A stretch of DNA of 64,000 nt from Plotosus lineatus (GCA_024760905.1 CM045745.1:20036282-20100281); one strand, 5' to 3'; counted from the stretch's first letter, positions 21,466 to 32,700 are shown. The notes: generated from the letters alone by a model not told the origin. Translations and numbers: made by a program.

Positions 21466-22056
21466 AGTGGTGGGTTGTCAGGGCCAGCAAAGCTCTGTTT
21501 ATTGTCTGTTACCCTGAAGAATATCAGAAGCACACCTACGTTTACAACTTAATTTCTAGTATTGCTTCCAGTGTAGATGTTAGATTTTTTTTTGTCCAAT
21601 CAGATATCAGCTTCTATGTGCTACAACATCAGTCAAAGATACCCAGGGTCTTCATAATCAGCAGTGCTGGCCGATGTCACTTAAACTAGCAAAGGGGCTG
21701 TTTCTTTAACCAATCAGATTTCAGATTCACCGAACAGGGCCAGCGAGCTGGCTTAAAATAATATCAGTATTTTTCCGTCCTCTGATTGGTTGTTCAGAGC
21801 AAAACGAGCTGAATAGTCTTTAGCAACCTGCAGATGATACTTTTAAGTTCACATTTTTTATGCATGCAGTGGCTGACAGGGGATGAGAAATTGACTTTGT
21901 ATGGGACACTCTTAAGAATCCATTTTCAAGGCGGACTTTTCCCGAAAAGTTAGACATTGTTAGGAGAGGTTGAAGAAGTGGATGTAAGGTTCCACCGGTA
22001 AATGATGGTGAAAGTTATGCAATACTCAGTTACCAGCAGAAATGTGTGAAATGTGT

Positions 22057-22060
<4 letters not shown>
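21466..22060. other. No recognised feature
   Basis: Mixed composition; nothing assignable. Confidence 0.4.

Positions 22061-22095
<35 letters not shown>
22061..22095. repeat. (CT)n microsatellite
   Basis: About 35 bp of perfect CT repeat. Confidence 0.96.
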
Positions 22096-22097
<2 letters not shown>

Positions 22098-22249
22098 CAG
22101 TGCTACACATTGTTATATTGTACTTTTGTATGTTATTGACAGTTTGTATAATTGCAATGTGAGTGGTGGTATTAAGAGGTGAATTAAGTCTGTTATGTCC
22201 CACTGAAGGCCCAGATACCGAATCCACGGCCCACCACTGCTTATTGTGG

Positions 22250-22420
22250 TGCATCCAAAAGCGGGGTACACCCTGAACAGCTCGCTAGGCCATTGCATGG
22301 CCAACAAACATAAACCATCCACACTCACTCTCACAAGTAGAACAATCTGGAACCACCAATCCGCCTACTGTGTATGTTTTTTTTGACTGTGACTGGAAGC
22401 CGGAGTACCTGGAGGAACAA
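22250..22420 (-). mobile_element. S2 SINE fragment, reversed
   Basis: On the plus strand: AAGCGGGGTACACCCTGAAC, AGCTCGCTAGGCCATTGCAT, then reversed S2 body words (GGAAGCCGGAGTACCTGGAG). Internal order is disturbed. Confidence 0.6.
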
Positions 22421-22429
22421 TCTTTCTGC

Positions 22430-22552
22430 AATGCGATGGCCTAGCGAGTTGTACAGGATGTATACCCCCTCACTCAAAGTCGGCTGAGATAAGCACCAGC
22501 CTCTTAGTGACCCTAATTAGGATTAAAAGGTTCAGAAAATAAATAAATAAAT
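22430..22552 (+). mobile_element. L2-type SINE tail
   Basis: AATGCGATGGCCTAGCGAGT, ACCAGCCTCTTAGTGACCCT and AATTAGGATTAAAAGGTTCA, ending in AAATAAATAAATAAA. Opposite orientation to the piece just before it, so the two tails form a loose inverted pair. Confidence 0.8.
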
Positions 22553-22579
22553 TATGTTAATTGAAATTCATATGTATTT

Positions 22580-22584
<5 letters not shown>

Positions 22585-22633
<49 letters not shown>

Positions 22634-22634
22634 C

Positions 22635-22670
<36 letters not shown>
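22585..22670. repeat. (GT)n microsatellite
   Basis: About 86 bp of GT repeat with a short GTGC variant at 22628-22640. Confidence 0.97.
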
Positions 22671-22675
<5 letters not shown>

Positions 22676-23349
22676 GGTAAGTATTAAATTCTCGTATTAT
22701 TATCATGAGTGAAAGCATAGACGTTATTCATTGAATTGTGATGGGAACAGGACCCTCCGATGGGAGTTGGGTATATACAGCATGTGTGTCTATGCTGGTT
22801 TCTGTATATGCAATCTATTGGCTGTGTTGTGTGCCCTTGTGAGGAAGAACATAAAAACGGCATCTATTTTAGGTGCCGGTGTCTCCTCGGGTAGCGGTGC
22901 ACCCTCGTGGGATTGTTCAGTAGATGCAGTTTATTGTTTGTGAAATCAATGCGTGTCCTGAAGGTGAATAATGCTTTAGGGCTCAGGTTCCATGGCTGGT
23001 GCAAGATCGATTAGCACAGCTATGAAACACACAAATTGTTGTGACCCAAAACAGTGAGGTTAAGAGGACACACCTCCTTCAAACATAATCTGATATTCCA
23101 GATAAAGGCAGGTAGAGCTTTTTCTTTGACCTTATGTTTATTCCTTTTCCTCGAAATCAGCTTGGATTATTTTGATGGAGAATGCATGTAATTTTGGTCT
23201 TGAAGATTTTGAATATGCTGGGACATTATATCAGATTACACAAACGTTCACACACACACACTCACTTGTCAGTTATACTGTGAAAGTTTACACCTCCTGT
23301 TGTTCCACTGTCTATTTTAATCTTTCTGCTAATCCATCTATTCACCCCA

Positions 23350-23350
<1 letters not shown>
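22671..23350. other. No recognised feature
   Basis: Nothing assignable; a GC-richer patch at 22870-22920 has no visible gene. Confidence 0.4.

Positions 23351-23393
<43 letters not shown>
23351..23393. repeat. (CA)n microsatellite
   Basis: About 43 bp of CA repeat. Confidence 0.96.
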
Positions 23394-23395
<2 letters not shown>

Positions 23396-24100
23396 TGCTT
23401 TTGATTTTGACCTCAAAAAGTGTTTGAGTACAGTATTGATAAGGCCACATTGAGCTCTGTGTGTTTTCTTGCTGTGTCACAGCTGTCTTTGACTCAGAGA
23501 TGTGGCTGATATAAATTTGTTGTTTTCTTAGGCTCATGTTTTTAGCCGCTATCAGATAACTCTTGGCTTGGCAAATAGTGGACATTAACGGCACACAAAT
23601 ACGGCAAACTGATTCCATAATCACATCTTAAGGGCTTTAGAGGCTGATAAACATCGATCATGTTGGCTAAATGGTCAATGAAGAGCCATCATAGTCAGAA
23701 TTTTAATCTAATAGACTTTGATTACACCCCACTGACCTTTCACCAGAGTCATTATTTGCTTTGTTTGGGTTCTGTTTTCAGATAAGATCAGTTGATTAAG
23801 CACTATGCAGAAGAACTGGAAAGCTGAGGTGCACGACACACAACAGAATTTTTCTGTGTTAGGACTGCAACCAAGGGCTCTTTTCCTGATTGAAGTTTAA
23901 TGATGTAATGGTAAAGTACATATAATTTAGTTGGAAACTTTTAACAGGCGGTGTAATAATAGTAATGGTCCAAAATTACACCTTGCTGTGGCTTACTGCC
24001 TGCCATGACTTCCTCCTCATAGTGCAGACCTAATGATGCTCCTGATTATTTGAACTCTTAAATTTCAGAACAACTGTGCAGTATGTAGAGTGTGAGTATA
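23394..24100. other. No recognised feature
   Basis: Nothing assignable. Confidence 0.45.
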
Positions 24101-24750
24101 CAGGGAGCCCTCGCTACTTTGCGCTTCAATTCATGCGGCTTCAGTGCATTACGTTTTTTTTTTTGTTTTTTTTTTTAATATTCATCGAATTACTGTATGG
24201 TGGCCTGGTGATCTAGGCCGCTGGATCACTGAGCCTAAGGTTGGGGGTTCGAGTCCCACTCTCCACAAGGTTGTCACTGTCCCCTCAGTGACGCTAACTG
24301 GGTTATCAAAGGCCGGCCATGTCTCTCACTGTCTATGGTGAGAGGTTCATGTAAAAGAACCATTGCTGACTGTCGACAAGAATATTATGTCTATTATGTA
24401 TATTAATTAATATTAATAATATTAATATATATGTCGACCATGTTTCTGTAAGGGTTGTGTAAGGAAGGGCATCCGACGTAAAAGCCTATGCCAAATCAAA
24501 CATGCGAATCATTCGCTGTGGCCACCCCTGATAAAGGGAAAAAGCCAAAAGGAAATCTCTCATCGAATTAAAAAATAAGGAAATTAAGGAAGAATATGGG
24601 AAAAAGTTAAGTAAAAAATGCATAAAAACAAGGCCAATTATGCAAAAAAAAAAAAAAAAAAAGCGAAAGAAAGACAAAACAAAAAACAACCCAAAACCTC
24701 CCATCAAAACTACTTACATTTTTGTGAGGTGCGCATCTGAGTGCGTGTAA
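24101..24750 (+). mobile_element. MITE-G with nested SINE, right end missing
   Basis: Starts after TA with CAGGGAGCCCTCGCTACTTT and follows the 62-kb copy (CAATTCATGCGGCTTCAGTG, then the A-rich run and CATCAAAACTACTTACATTT). An S1-R SINE interrupts it at 24193-24559. The right third beyond GAGTGCGTG is missing. Confidence 0.85.
24193..24559 (+). mobile_element. S1-R SINE with 11-bp target duplication
   Basis: S1 head and body, an AT-rich insertion at 24385-24430 after CGACAAGAATA, then the RTE-like tail (GGAAGGGCATCCGACGTAAA, GGCCACCCCTGATAAAGGG). Flanked by TCATCGAATTA at 24182-24192 and 24560-24570, both from the host MITE-G. Confidence 0.92.
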
Positions 24751-24800
24751 TACTAATTTTCATTGTTATATAGTTAAATAGTAATAAAGCTCAGAGAATA

Positions 24801-24831
24801 GGTAGAATAGAATAGAATAGAATAGAATAGA
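24801..24831. repeat. (AGAAT)n microsatellite
   Basis: About six AGAAT units. Confidence 0.9.
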
Positions 24832-25285
24832 ACCCTGAATGAATATATTTGATCTTTCTTATTCCTCCATTTTTCTCATTTTCCCCCATTTTATCATCAC
24901 ATTTGAGTTGTTAGATCTTCGTACCAGCACACTGTTTATTGCATCAACAGAAACCCTTCAATTCTCTTTGGTGTAAAAAAAAAAAGAAAGAAAGATGCAG
25001 CACTCCCCAGTGAGAACTAAAACAAGCTAAATTGCAGCAGTCACCTCCCTCGACTTACACGACTTCCTGTGTTTTATATAAAGTCCTTACACACAAGTAG
25101 ATGCTGTTCCATGTTGCTATGTGCTGTCACACCAACGTGTCACAGACTCTGGCCAAACTTAGAGCACTTCCACCTAGTTCTGTGTGCAAAGGTTCGAAAT
25201 ACTTTTCCTATTATTTTATGTGATCTCAAGAGATTAATGATAAGATTGTGCTCTCTTTGCCTGATTTCCATAGATACAACTTCTG

Positions 25286-25288
<3 letters not shown>
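24832..25288. other. No recognised feature
   Basis: Nothing assignable. Confidence 0.45.
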
Positions 25289-25379
<91 letters not shown>

Positions 25380-25401
25380 AGAGAGAGAGAGAGAGAGAGA
25401 C
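25289..25401. repeat. (CA)n(GA)n microsatellite
   Basis: About 60 bp CA followed by about 53 bp GA with one GGGGA break at 25376. Confidence 0.97.
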
Positions 25402-25720
25402 TTGTGGGTTTGGTCCAGCTCTGATGTCTCTCAGCAAATTGCCTCCAATTACAGAGAAACTTAGTGGTGAATCAATAAGCAATCCCCCCCCCCCCCCACT
25501 GCCTTTAGAGAAATTCTCTTGCATTCTTTTCCCCTGTCCTTTTCATATTTATTTGTCCATTCCTTTCTTTCCTTTCCTTTTTTATAATTATTTATTACTG
25601 AGCCCAGAGAAAGCCAAGGGTTGCCTGCATCTGCATTCAGCAGATGGGGCAGTGGACAGCCTGTGAAAACATAGTATCTCTACGCCTCACAGGGGGCGCA
25701 ATAAAAAATCTATTAAGCAG

Positions 25721-26018
25721 CATTTACAGAGTAAAACATGGTAGTGGCATCATCTTGAGTTATCCTGTCCTCTTGGTTGTAATAAATGTAAGTTATACCT
25801 ATGTGCTCAGTGAGCATTATCATTCCATATTTCAGATTTCCATACTTCAGTTTTGGGAAGAGGGTAATTTGGGACACGCTTTCGGCAAGTAAAATAATGA
25901 TTTTAAATCATATATTTAGCCATTATATCAAATTGTATACTGTACTTCCATATGTGGAAAGACCCGCATAAGTATGGTTTTGTGAGTAAGATGTCCATAT
26001 ACTTTTGGTCATACAGTG
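25721..26018 (+). mobile_element. Tc1/mariner-like remnant, right end
   Basis: 25729-25765 reads RVKHGSGIIL, like the VKHGGGSIMLWG block of Tc1 transposases. 25990-26018 (ATGTCCATATACTTTTGGTC, then ATACAGTG before TA) reads as a Tc1/mariner-type right terminus. The left end and nearly all of the coding region are lost. Confidence 0.55.
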
Positions 26019-26231
26019 TATTTATACATTTGCAAGTGTGTAGTGTGTGTCAATAAAATCGATAAGCCATGATAGTCACTGCCTTTTGAGGTTGGGCTCT
26101 GCTTCTCTGTTTTAATGGCTTTCTGGAGGAGAATGAGCCAGATCAATAAGAGATAAGGCTACATTTGTCATCTGTGAAGTCAACAGACCATGTGGACAAA
26201 GGACACTGACACAGACAGGGCCACTCGTTAG

Positions 26232-26232
<1 letters not shown>

Positions 26233-26303
<71 letters not shown>
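26233..26303. repeat. (CA)n microsatellite
   Basis: 71 bp of CA repeat. Confidence 0.98.
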
Positions 26304-26305
<2 letters not shown>

Positions 26306-26710
26306 TATTCTGTATGTAGCATATATACAGTGGTACCTCACCTTACGAGAGACCCAACAGACGAAAAATCCAAGTTACGAAATGCATTTACCTAAAATTT
26401 CTGTCTCTGGATACAAAAAAATTCACTTTACGAAACACGACATCTCAAAAATTCAAACAATGCGTGGTTGGCTTTTATTTTGAAATTGGCACAATAGAGT
26501 TGCTCTACCATTGGCTATCTCCCAACACCCGCCCTGCTGGCCTCCCATTGGCTAGGAGGGAGCTGCATCTCCATGATACGCATGATGCTTTTCGTGTGCT
26601 TTCGACCCATTGTTCGTCACGGAGTTCTAACACTCATAAAGGACAGAGTTACTGTTGTTTCATGAGTTTTTCGAGTGTGCTTACTGCAACTTTATTTTTC
26701 GTCATTCATC

Positions 26711-26856
26711 ATGGGCCCCAAGAAAGTGATTCCCATGCAAGTGAAAAGAAGAAGTGGGCTCGTGGCATGCGGTTCAGTGATATCGCAAAGGAATATAGCC
26801 AAAACCCATCTATCATCGGTACGATATTGAAGCAGATGGAGGCCTTAAATGGTTAA
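26711..26856 (+). pseudogene. Tigger transposase N-terminal fragment
   Basis: A start ATGGGCCCCAAGAAAGTG (MGPKKV) fits the usual MGPKK- start of Tigger transposases. After a frameshift the frame gives HASEKKKWARGMRFSDIAKE and YSQNPSIIGTILKQMEALNG. This is the helix-turn-helix part (pattern IAKEYGxSPSTIxTILKxKE) that binds the inverted repeats. About 45 codons are left, ending where the extra segment begins. Confidence 0.75.
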
Positions 26857-27190
26857 GATGGCGCTTCCTAGAGGGCGACGTCACGGAGTTCTCAAAGTCA
26901 AATTGTTTCTTTGTTTGTTTTAAATGTTGTTTTTGTTTGTTTTTTTTGCACTATGCTCGTCTATGACCGTGCGACCCTTCTACAGCTATGAGAGCACAGT
27001 CCTTGAACAGTTAGAACTGAGCACGCTCATCTCTTATCCTGAGCTAATATGCTATGGTAGCTCAATGCTCGCGGCACCCCGGATAACAATAAACCCATGC
27101 GGAGACGCAGCAGGTGAGGAGGGGCTGAACGACAATTCCGGCACTTGGTTAGCTGTGGAAGGTTAGCACTTCCGGTCATAATGCTTGAAA
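26857..27190. mobile_element. Segment inserted in the Tigger copy
   Basis: In the copy at 1606-1883, CTTAAA is followed directly by GGTATGCTTTTATAATTTTT. Here ~335 bp of GC-richer sequence lie between the same two blocks (ATGGCGCTTCCTAGAGGGCG ... AGCACTTCCGGTCATAATGC). It could be a nested insertion, perhaps a LINE 5' UTR piece, or original sequence lost from the other copy. The origin is unknown. Confidence 0.45.
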
Positions 27191-27346
27191 AAGGTATGCT
27201 TTTGTAATTTTTAAAGGGTTTAGAGGGTAGTGTTGGGGGCCTTGGAACGAATCAGGCCTTTTGCATGTAAAATGCCACTCAACTTATGAAAAAAATCAGG
27301 TTACGAAACCACTTCTGGAATGGATTAATTTCGTACGGTGAGGTAC

Positions 27347-27351
<5 letters not shown>

Positions 27352-27391
<40 letters not shown>
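27352..27391. repeat. (AT)n microsatellite
   Basis: About 40 bp AT repeat at the right end of the Tigger copy, probably grown from its TA target. Confidence 0.93.
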
Positions 27392-27396
<5 letters not shown>

Positions 27397-27642
27397 ATGG
27401 TATAAGAATAATAACTGAAAACTGTCTCAGAAAATATATGTTACAAAATGCAGTATAACAAGGTCTTCTAAAATGTATATAATTATGTGCAGGTCACCAA
27501 GTTATCTGCACATTTCTAAATTTCATGTATGGCGAATATAGTGTCTCATGTGTAGTGATGTTGCCATGGAGACAGTGCACATGCCTGAAGCATCACTTAA
27601 GAAGCTTATCCTTGATATATGATGGTATTTGCTCAATACATG

Positions 27643-27645
<3 letters not shown>

Positions 27646-27696
<51 letters not shown>
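27646..27696. repeat. (GT)n microsatellite
   Basis: About 51 bp of GT repeat. Confidence 0.97.
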
Positions 27697-27698
<2 letters not shown>

Positions 27699-28285
27699 AA
27701 ACACTATAAAAGACATTTTGTGCGTGTATATTCTAATTTATTACGGAAGACAAAGTAAAATTCCCGTTTATAATGAGATAATAAATAAGGATTATTCAGA
27801 ATGAATTTCTAAACATGTGAAAATAATAGTAATATTTAAATTACTTAATTAAAGCAAACTTTTATTTGCATTCGAATTTTTGTTTCTTTAGAAATATTTA
27901 ATCAGTGGGATTATTGATAACCAAAGAAACCTTTCAGCAAAATGGTTTCCTTTCAGACACTTTCCAAATTACTGCTTCTGTCTGTTATATCTCTGTGTTC
28001 AGTGGTTCTAATGTATGAATATCATCAGTAACAACATCAATTTAGAGACAAAAAAACTGCAAAAATAAATAATCAGAGCAGAAAATATTACATTTGTGCT
28101 TCTATTTTTCATAACGGTGGGTAACAAATAAATAGAAAACCAACATAATAATGTTAGTAATGTGTTAGGACACAATATGCAACCAAAAATATTCTCTCAG
28201 TCGGTTTTATGATGCTGGTGGAGAGCACTGACAAGCACATCACCTAAAAATATCCCATATGTATTCAATTAGTATAAGATGCTCA
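27697..28285. other. No recognised feature
   Basis: AT-rich; nothing assignable. Confidence 0.45.
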
Positions 28286-28400
28286 TAAGTGAGTGAGTGA
28301 GTGTATGGTGTTTAACGCCATGACAACAATCAGGGTCATATTCATGGCAAGAAACAATGTCAGGACTTAAAGCAAATTAAACACCCACAAAAAAAAACTA
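28286..28400 (+). repeat. Possible SINE-like core (GTTTAACGCCA)
   Basis: GTGAGTGAGTGAGTGTATGG, GTGTTTAACGCCATGACAAC and GGTCATATTCATGGCAAG resemble a SINE-like repeat I know mainly from molluscs (GTTTTACGCC-type core). This is recall only; no other copy is in the window. Confidence 0.25.
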
Positions 28401-28442
28401 GAAGGCCATCCACAAAATAGATTAAATGTATAATAATTCAAG

Positions 28443-28720
28443 GAGGGACAGTGGTGGTCCAGTGGTAGAATGCTGGATTACTGATGCCAAGGTCGAGGGT
28501 ACAAGCCCCACTATTAATGGTTAATACTACTGACGCCGAAGTGCAGCTAACTGGGTTATCAAAGGCTGGCTATGTCTTTCACTGTCTTTGGTGAGAGGCC
28601 TGTAGAAGAACCATTTTCATCAAGAGGTTGCATTGCCATCAGTGTGTTTCTGCCCTGCAATGGCCTGGCGAGCTGTCCAGGGTGTACTCTGTCGTCATGC
28701 AGAGTTGACTGAGATTCAGA
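28443..28720 (+). mobile_element. S1-A SINE, 3' end missing
   Basis: Head GGACAGTGGTGGTCCAGTGG, body, then the tail start GCAATGGCCTGGCGAGCTGT; it stops at GTTGACTGAGATTC, before the CCCTAATTAGG block. Confidence 0.87.
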
Positions 28721-29022
28721 ATCGTGAAAATAGTAAAAACTAGCTGCTTTTAAGAAGACTAAAATACTAACAGACTGGATAAGATGCTCATCAAAATATA
28801 CAAATCAAATCATACAGTGAGACTTCATGTCCTGTGGATGGGGGTGGAGTCGTCCTGAGATTGTTCGCAACATGGTAGAAATGTATAACACTTTTGGATG
28901 AAGGTGATAAGAATTTTTTTTATTAATTTGTAGTGACTCCTCCTAAAGGTGGACAAGTAGACTGTTCCTAGAATCCAAACTGCATACCTGTAGATTTGGA
29001 AATCATAAATCATGCAGAAATA

Positions 29023-30130
29023 TAGTAGGCCCTCGTTATTCGCGAGGGTTTGGTTCCAGCCCCTCCAGCGAATGAAAATAATCTGCGAGCTCTGTAAACG
29101 GAAGTAAAACCCCATGTATCATATTACATGCGCAAATGATCAACCGGAATTAAAGTACTATGTATCTATTACATGTGCTAAAATATGCTTCTTAAACACA
29201 TTCTATAGACAGTCTTACTTACATACAGCTTTCGAGTTTTCAAAAATGCCCACTAAAGGAAAGTATTGCACTATTTGTGAGGCATGAGATGACTGAATTC
29301 GGGTATGAACTGCATTCAGTCTGAGCAGCTCAGCCATGTCCCTCAGCCGGAGTGGGTAGAAAACAGAGTTTTAGCGTGAGAGAGTTAGAGAGCGTTACAA
29401 TACAAAGAAACGGCGACGTGATGCGAGTTAATCCTCTGTTGCAGAGGTGAGTGCACTTTTGTTTACTGTGAGTAGGTGAGAATAGTGAATTCAGTTGTGA
29501 GCCACCGAGCAGCTCAGCCACACCTTTCAGCCAAAGCGGATAGAAAACAGTTAGTTAGAGGCACAGCCGCCAAAATCAAAGTCCCCCCAAAACACAGACC
29601 ATAACAAAAAAGACATAAAAGAACAAGAAATGTAATAAATTGGATAAACAAAACAAAATGAGAAACATGCTACACTACAGTATATAAAATCACACACACA
29701 AGCATTCTAAACATTAATGTAGGTATTGTACTGGAATAATGATTGAAAAACACTTTAATAGTGTAATAGTGGAGTGTTTTACAACAGTTCAGATGATTAT
29801 TCCTCTTCAGGCACTTCAGAGAAACCTGTCATTTCTTCCAGAGAAAGTCTTATTTCTTCAGAAGAGACATCCAACGTCATTACGTTTTTCTGGTGCTTAG
29901 TCGACATTTGAGTGGCATAATAGAGCTTAACTGGTAATTAAAACACACTAAAAAAAGGCTCATTGACAACTGGTGGGTGAATGAAGAAAAAGGGGCGTAT
30001 ACATCATCTCAGCCAATCAGCAGGAAGGAGGACAGCCATTGGCTGAATTTGAATCACGTGATAGTTACTCAGCAATCCGCAAATATGCAAAGCCGCGAGT
30101 GCAAAACCGTGAATAGTCAAGGGCCTACTG
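29023..30130 (+). mobile_element. Tigger-like non-autonomous element, 1.1 kb
   Basis: Termini TAGTAGGCCCTCGTTATTCG and, inverted, CAGTAGGCCCTTGACTATTC, with TA on both sides. The left subterminal CGAGGGTTTGGTTCCAGCCC and the right CCGCGAGTGCAAAACCGTGA are of the Tigger kind. The interior has no recognisable transposase. Two related ~75-bp segments (29297-29375 and 29490-29565), each with GAGCAGCTCAGCCA and GATAGAAAACAG-like words, point to an internal duplication. Confidence 0.82.
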
Positions 30131-30132
30131 TA

Positions 30133-30438
30133 TTAAGCAAATATGACAAAAAAAAACTACATCACACACACAAATCCTTTAAATATTAGCAATTTAGTAG
30201 CCTTAATTAAGCATACACACAGACGGCTGTGCTATCAGAGGAATCAGACACAAGAATGAGAGAGTGAAAGCAGATAGAGTAAAATGCTACGCATGCAAAA
30301 TGCTCACCCGTGAAATTCCACAATGCACAGAAGTGGCTGTGCTTGCGTTATTCCACCAAGCAGAACTGACTTTGATTGTGCCTGTCATTTTCCTGGGACG
30401 GATTTCCATTTGAAGCGACAATGTGCTCACCTAATTAC

Positions 30439-30445
<7 letters not shown>
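30133..30445. other. No recognised feature
   Basis: Nothing assignable. Confidence 0.45.

Positions 30446-30488
<43 letters not shown>
30446..30488. repeat. (CT)n microsatellite
   Basis: 43 bp of CT repeat. Confidence 0.97.
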
Positions 30489-30489
<1 letters not shown>

Positions 30490-30792
30490 ACACATTACAT
30501 AATGAAATGAAAAGCACTAATGTCAACTCAGAGGTTCTTATTGCTCTGTATGTTAAGCATGACAGGTGGACTGTGTGCTATGATTTAAAATACAGTATGG
30601 CTGAAATCGAAGGAAGACAACAAAAAAACCTTTCTTTCTTTTTTTTTTTTCTAAATTAGTAATGAATGGTAGTGGGTTGTTAGCTCGGTTGTTATTATCA
30701 GTACTAAAACTAGAACACAATAAAAGCTTTGTCCAAAGCCCATTGGTCATTATCTTATCATATAAGACAAAAATCATAAAAATCTTTCAAGG

Positions 30793-30935
30793 CAATGCGA
30801 TACACTGCCGAGCTGTTCAGAATGTATCCCATCTTTATTTTTTGTCGGCTGAGATAGGCTCCAGCATCCCTGCGACTCTAATAAGATTAAGCACTTTGGC
30901 AAATTAGGAAATTAACAAATAAGGAAATGAATGAA
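30793..30935 (+). mobile_element. L2-type SINE tail
   Basis: GCCGAGCTGTTCAGAATGTA, GGCTGAGATAGGCTCCAGCA and CTAATAAGATTAAGCACTTT, then an AAATGAATGAA end. Confidence 0.65.
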
Positions 30936-31195
30936 AATAATGTGAGACGTGTGTGGCAGGCAGGGGTGTATGTGAAAGTGTGCATTTGTGCTATCAGGGT
31001 GAAAACATCTGGTTCTTGTCAACTGATGGTCTCTCATTTTCTGTTATAGGTCAGTACAGAGAGTGAGAAAAGGAGGTAGAGAAAGAGAAAAGAGGAAAGT
31101 ATTAAAAGGGGGATTCATTTCTAAAAGAGGAAAATAATGGAGAAAGGGATAGTTGGATACAATTGTGACGAATAGTGAAATAACATGCTTTATAC

Positions 31196-31197
<2 letters not shown>

Positions 31198-31242
<45 letters not shown>

Positions 31243-31266
31243 TCTCACTCTCTTTCTCTCTCTCTG

Positions 31267-31312
<46 letters not shown>
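31198..31312. repeat. (CT)n(GT)n microsatellite
   Basis: Two CT tracts (31198-31237 and 31251-31265) and a GT tract (31273-31312). Confidence 0.96.
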
Positions 31313-31314
<2 letters not shown>

Positions 31315-31433
31315 TTTTACGTGTTATGATGCATGTCATGGTTATCTTATCTAGTTATTTTATGAGCAGAAGGAAAATCATATATTCCTTGTTATGACAG
31401 CTGGATGTCCCCTTAAATTACTGGCTTGTCTCT

Positions 31434-31440
<7 letters not shown>

Positions 31441-31490
<50 letters not shown>

Positions 31491-31500
31491 TTACTCTCAA

Positions 31501-31575
<75 letters not shown>
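31441..31575. repeat. (CT)n(CA)n microsatellite
   Basis: CT to ~31486 and CA from 31502, about 130 bp together; one of the longest here. Confidence 0.97.
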
Positions 31576-31579
<4 letters not shown>

Positions 31580-31825
31580 AAACACTGTCCACCAACAGTT
31601 CCTATTTTCAGTGCATGTCATAAACTATAGCCCGTTAAACCCACTGTGAGCTTAATAAAACAGCTGGCTTTGGAAAATCCAAGCCAAAACAAACCAAGTT
31701 CATTCGATAGACAGTGTGAGCATTCATACACTTCTCATATTACATCAACAGTATTGCTCTACATTCCTTGCTTTATCGAAAGCATATACGTCTATGCTAC
31801 TTACTCACACAGTCCATAAACATGC

Positions 31826-32015
31826 CTCTTAGGCTAATTGGCCTAATTGTCAGAGGCGTGAATGTGAATGCTTGAGTGTGTAGTCCTGCAATGGATTTGT
31901 GACTTGCTCAGAGTGTACAGTACTCCATCTTTGCCCAGAGATGACTGAGGTAGGCTCCAGCCTCCCGTGTGAACTATTGCATTAGGTTCTGTAAATTGAT
32001 GGATGTATGGACATT
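31826..32015 (+). mobile_element. S2 SINE 3' part
   Basis: CCTCTTAGGCTAATTGGCCT, GTGAATGTGAATGCTTGAGT, GCAATGGATTTGTGACTTGC, AGGTAGGCTCCAGCCTCCCG and TTGATGGATGTATGG. Confidence 0.7.
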
Positions 32016-32091
32016 TGTATTTGTTTTTGGTTTCCTGTATTAATCCTGCAAGGTAAATTATTGAATCCATCCAGAGTGAACAAACGCTCAG

Positions 32092-32300
32092 AGCAGTGGC
32101 CTGCCATAGACATTGCGGCACCCGGAGAGCAGTTTTGGAGTACGGTGCCTTGCTCATGAAGGTGAAGGAAGATAAGGTGCAGCTCACTCCCCCACCACAC
32201 ATTTTTTCTGCTGGTTTGGGAATTGAACCAGCAACCTTTGGGACCCAATGCTGCTTCTCTAACCAGGTTACGACTGCCCCCCAGGTTATAGCTACCCTGT
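32092..32300 (-). mobile_element. tRNA-derived SINE of another family
   Basis: Minus strand starts GGGGGGCAGTCGTAACCTGG with a B box GGTTCAATTCCC and continues GAGCAAGGCACCGTACTCCA to GGCAGGCCACTGCTCT. This is a common fish tRNA-SINE type with a GGCAAGGCACT-like body. It is the only copy in the window. Confidence 0.65.
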
Positions 32301-32309
32301 AGTTTATGA

Positions 32310-32459
32310 AATAATTTAAACATTTGCAGCATTTAGCAGATGCACTTATCCACAGTGACTTACTTAGTGCTTTAATGTCACTATCAGTGAATATATTCAT
32401 CCGCTGGTTTGTTAGAACACTGACGAAATATACTATCAGTCAAAGTCAGTGGCTAGGTG

Positions 32460-32526
<67 letters not shown>

Positions 32527-32700
32527 TAAAGCATAGTGCTAATTTAATTAATGAATAAAAAGATAAGTTTTCAGCAGTCGTTTGAAGATACAGTACCCAG
32601 TGACTCAGCTGTCCGGACATCCAGAGGAAGTTCTTTCTACCACCTTGGAGCCAAAACAAAGAAGACCTTAGACAGCTATGAAACAAAAACAAGCTATAAA
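32310..32700 (+). repeat. Common fish interspersed repeat, family unknown
   Basis: GCATTTAGCAGATGCACTTA, TCCACAGTGACTTAC and the later CACCTTGGAGCCAAAACAAA are words of a repeat frequent in teleosts. A (GT)n tract (32459-32524) sits inside. I cannot say which element it belongs to. Confidence 0.5.
32459..32524. repeat. (GT)n microsatellite
   Basis: About 66 bp of GT repeat. Confidence 0.97.

Larger units (their letters stand above)
26328..27351 (+). mobile_element. Tigger-like DNA transposon, both ends present
   Basis: Left terminus CAGTGGTACCTCACCTTACG after TA. The right terminus, inverted, reads (T)AGTGGTACCTCACCGTACG and runs into an AT microsatellite. It keeps a piece of the N-terminal transposase region (26711-26856) and a 3' non-coding part that matches 1720-1883. 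Against the other copy it has an extra segment at ~26857-27190. Non-autonomous; mobilised by a Tigger-type DDE transposase. Confidence 0.85.
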
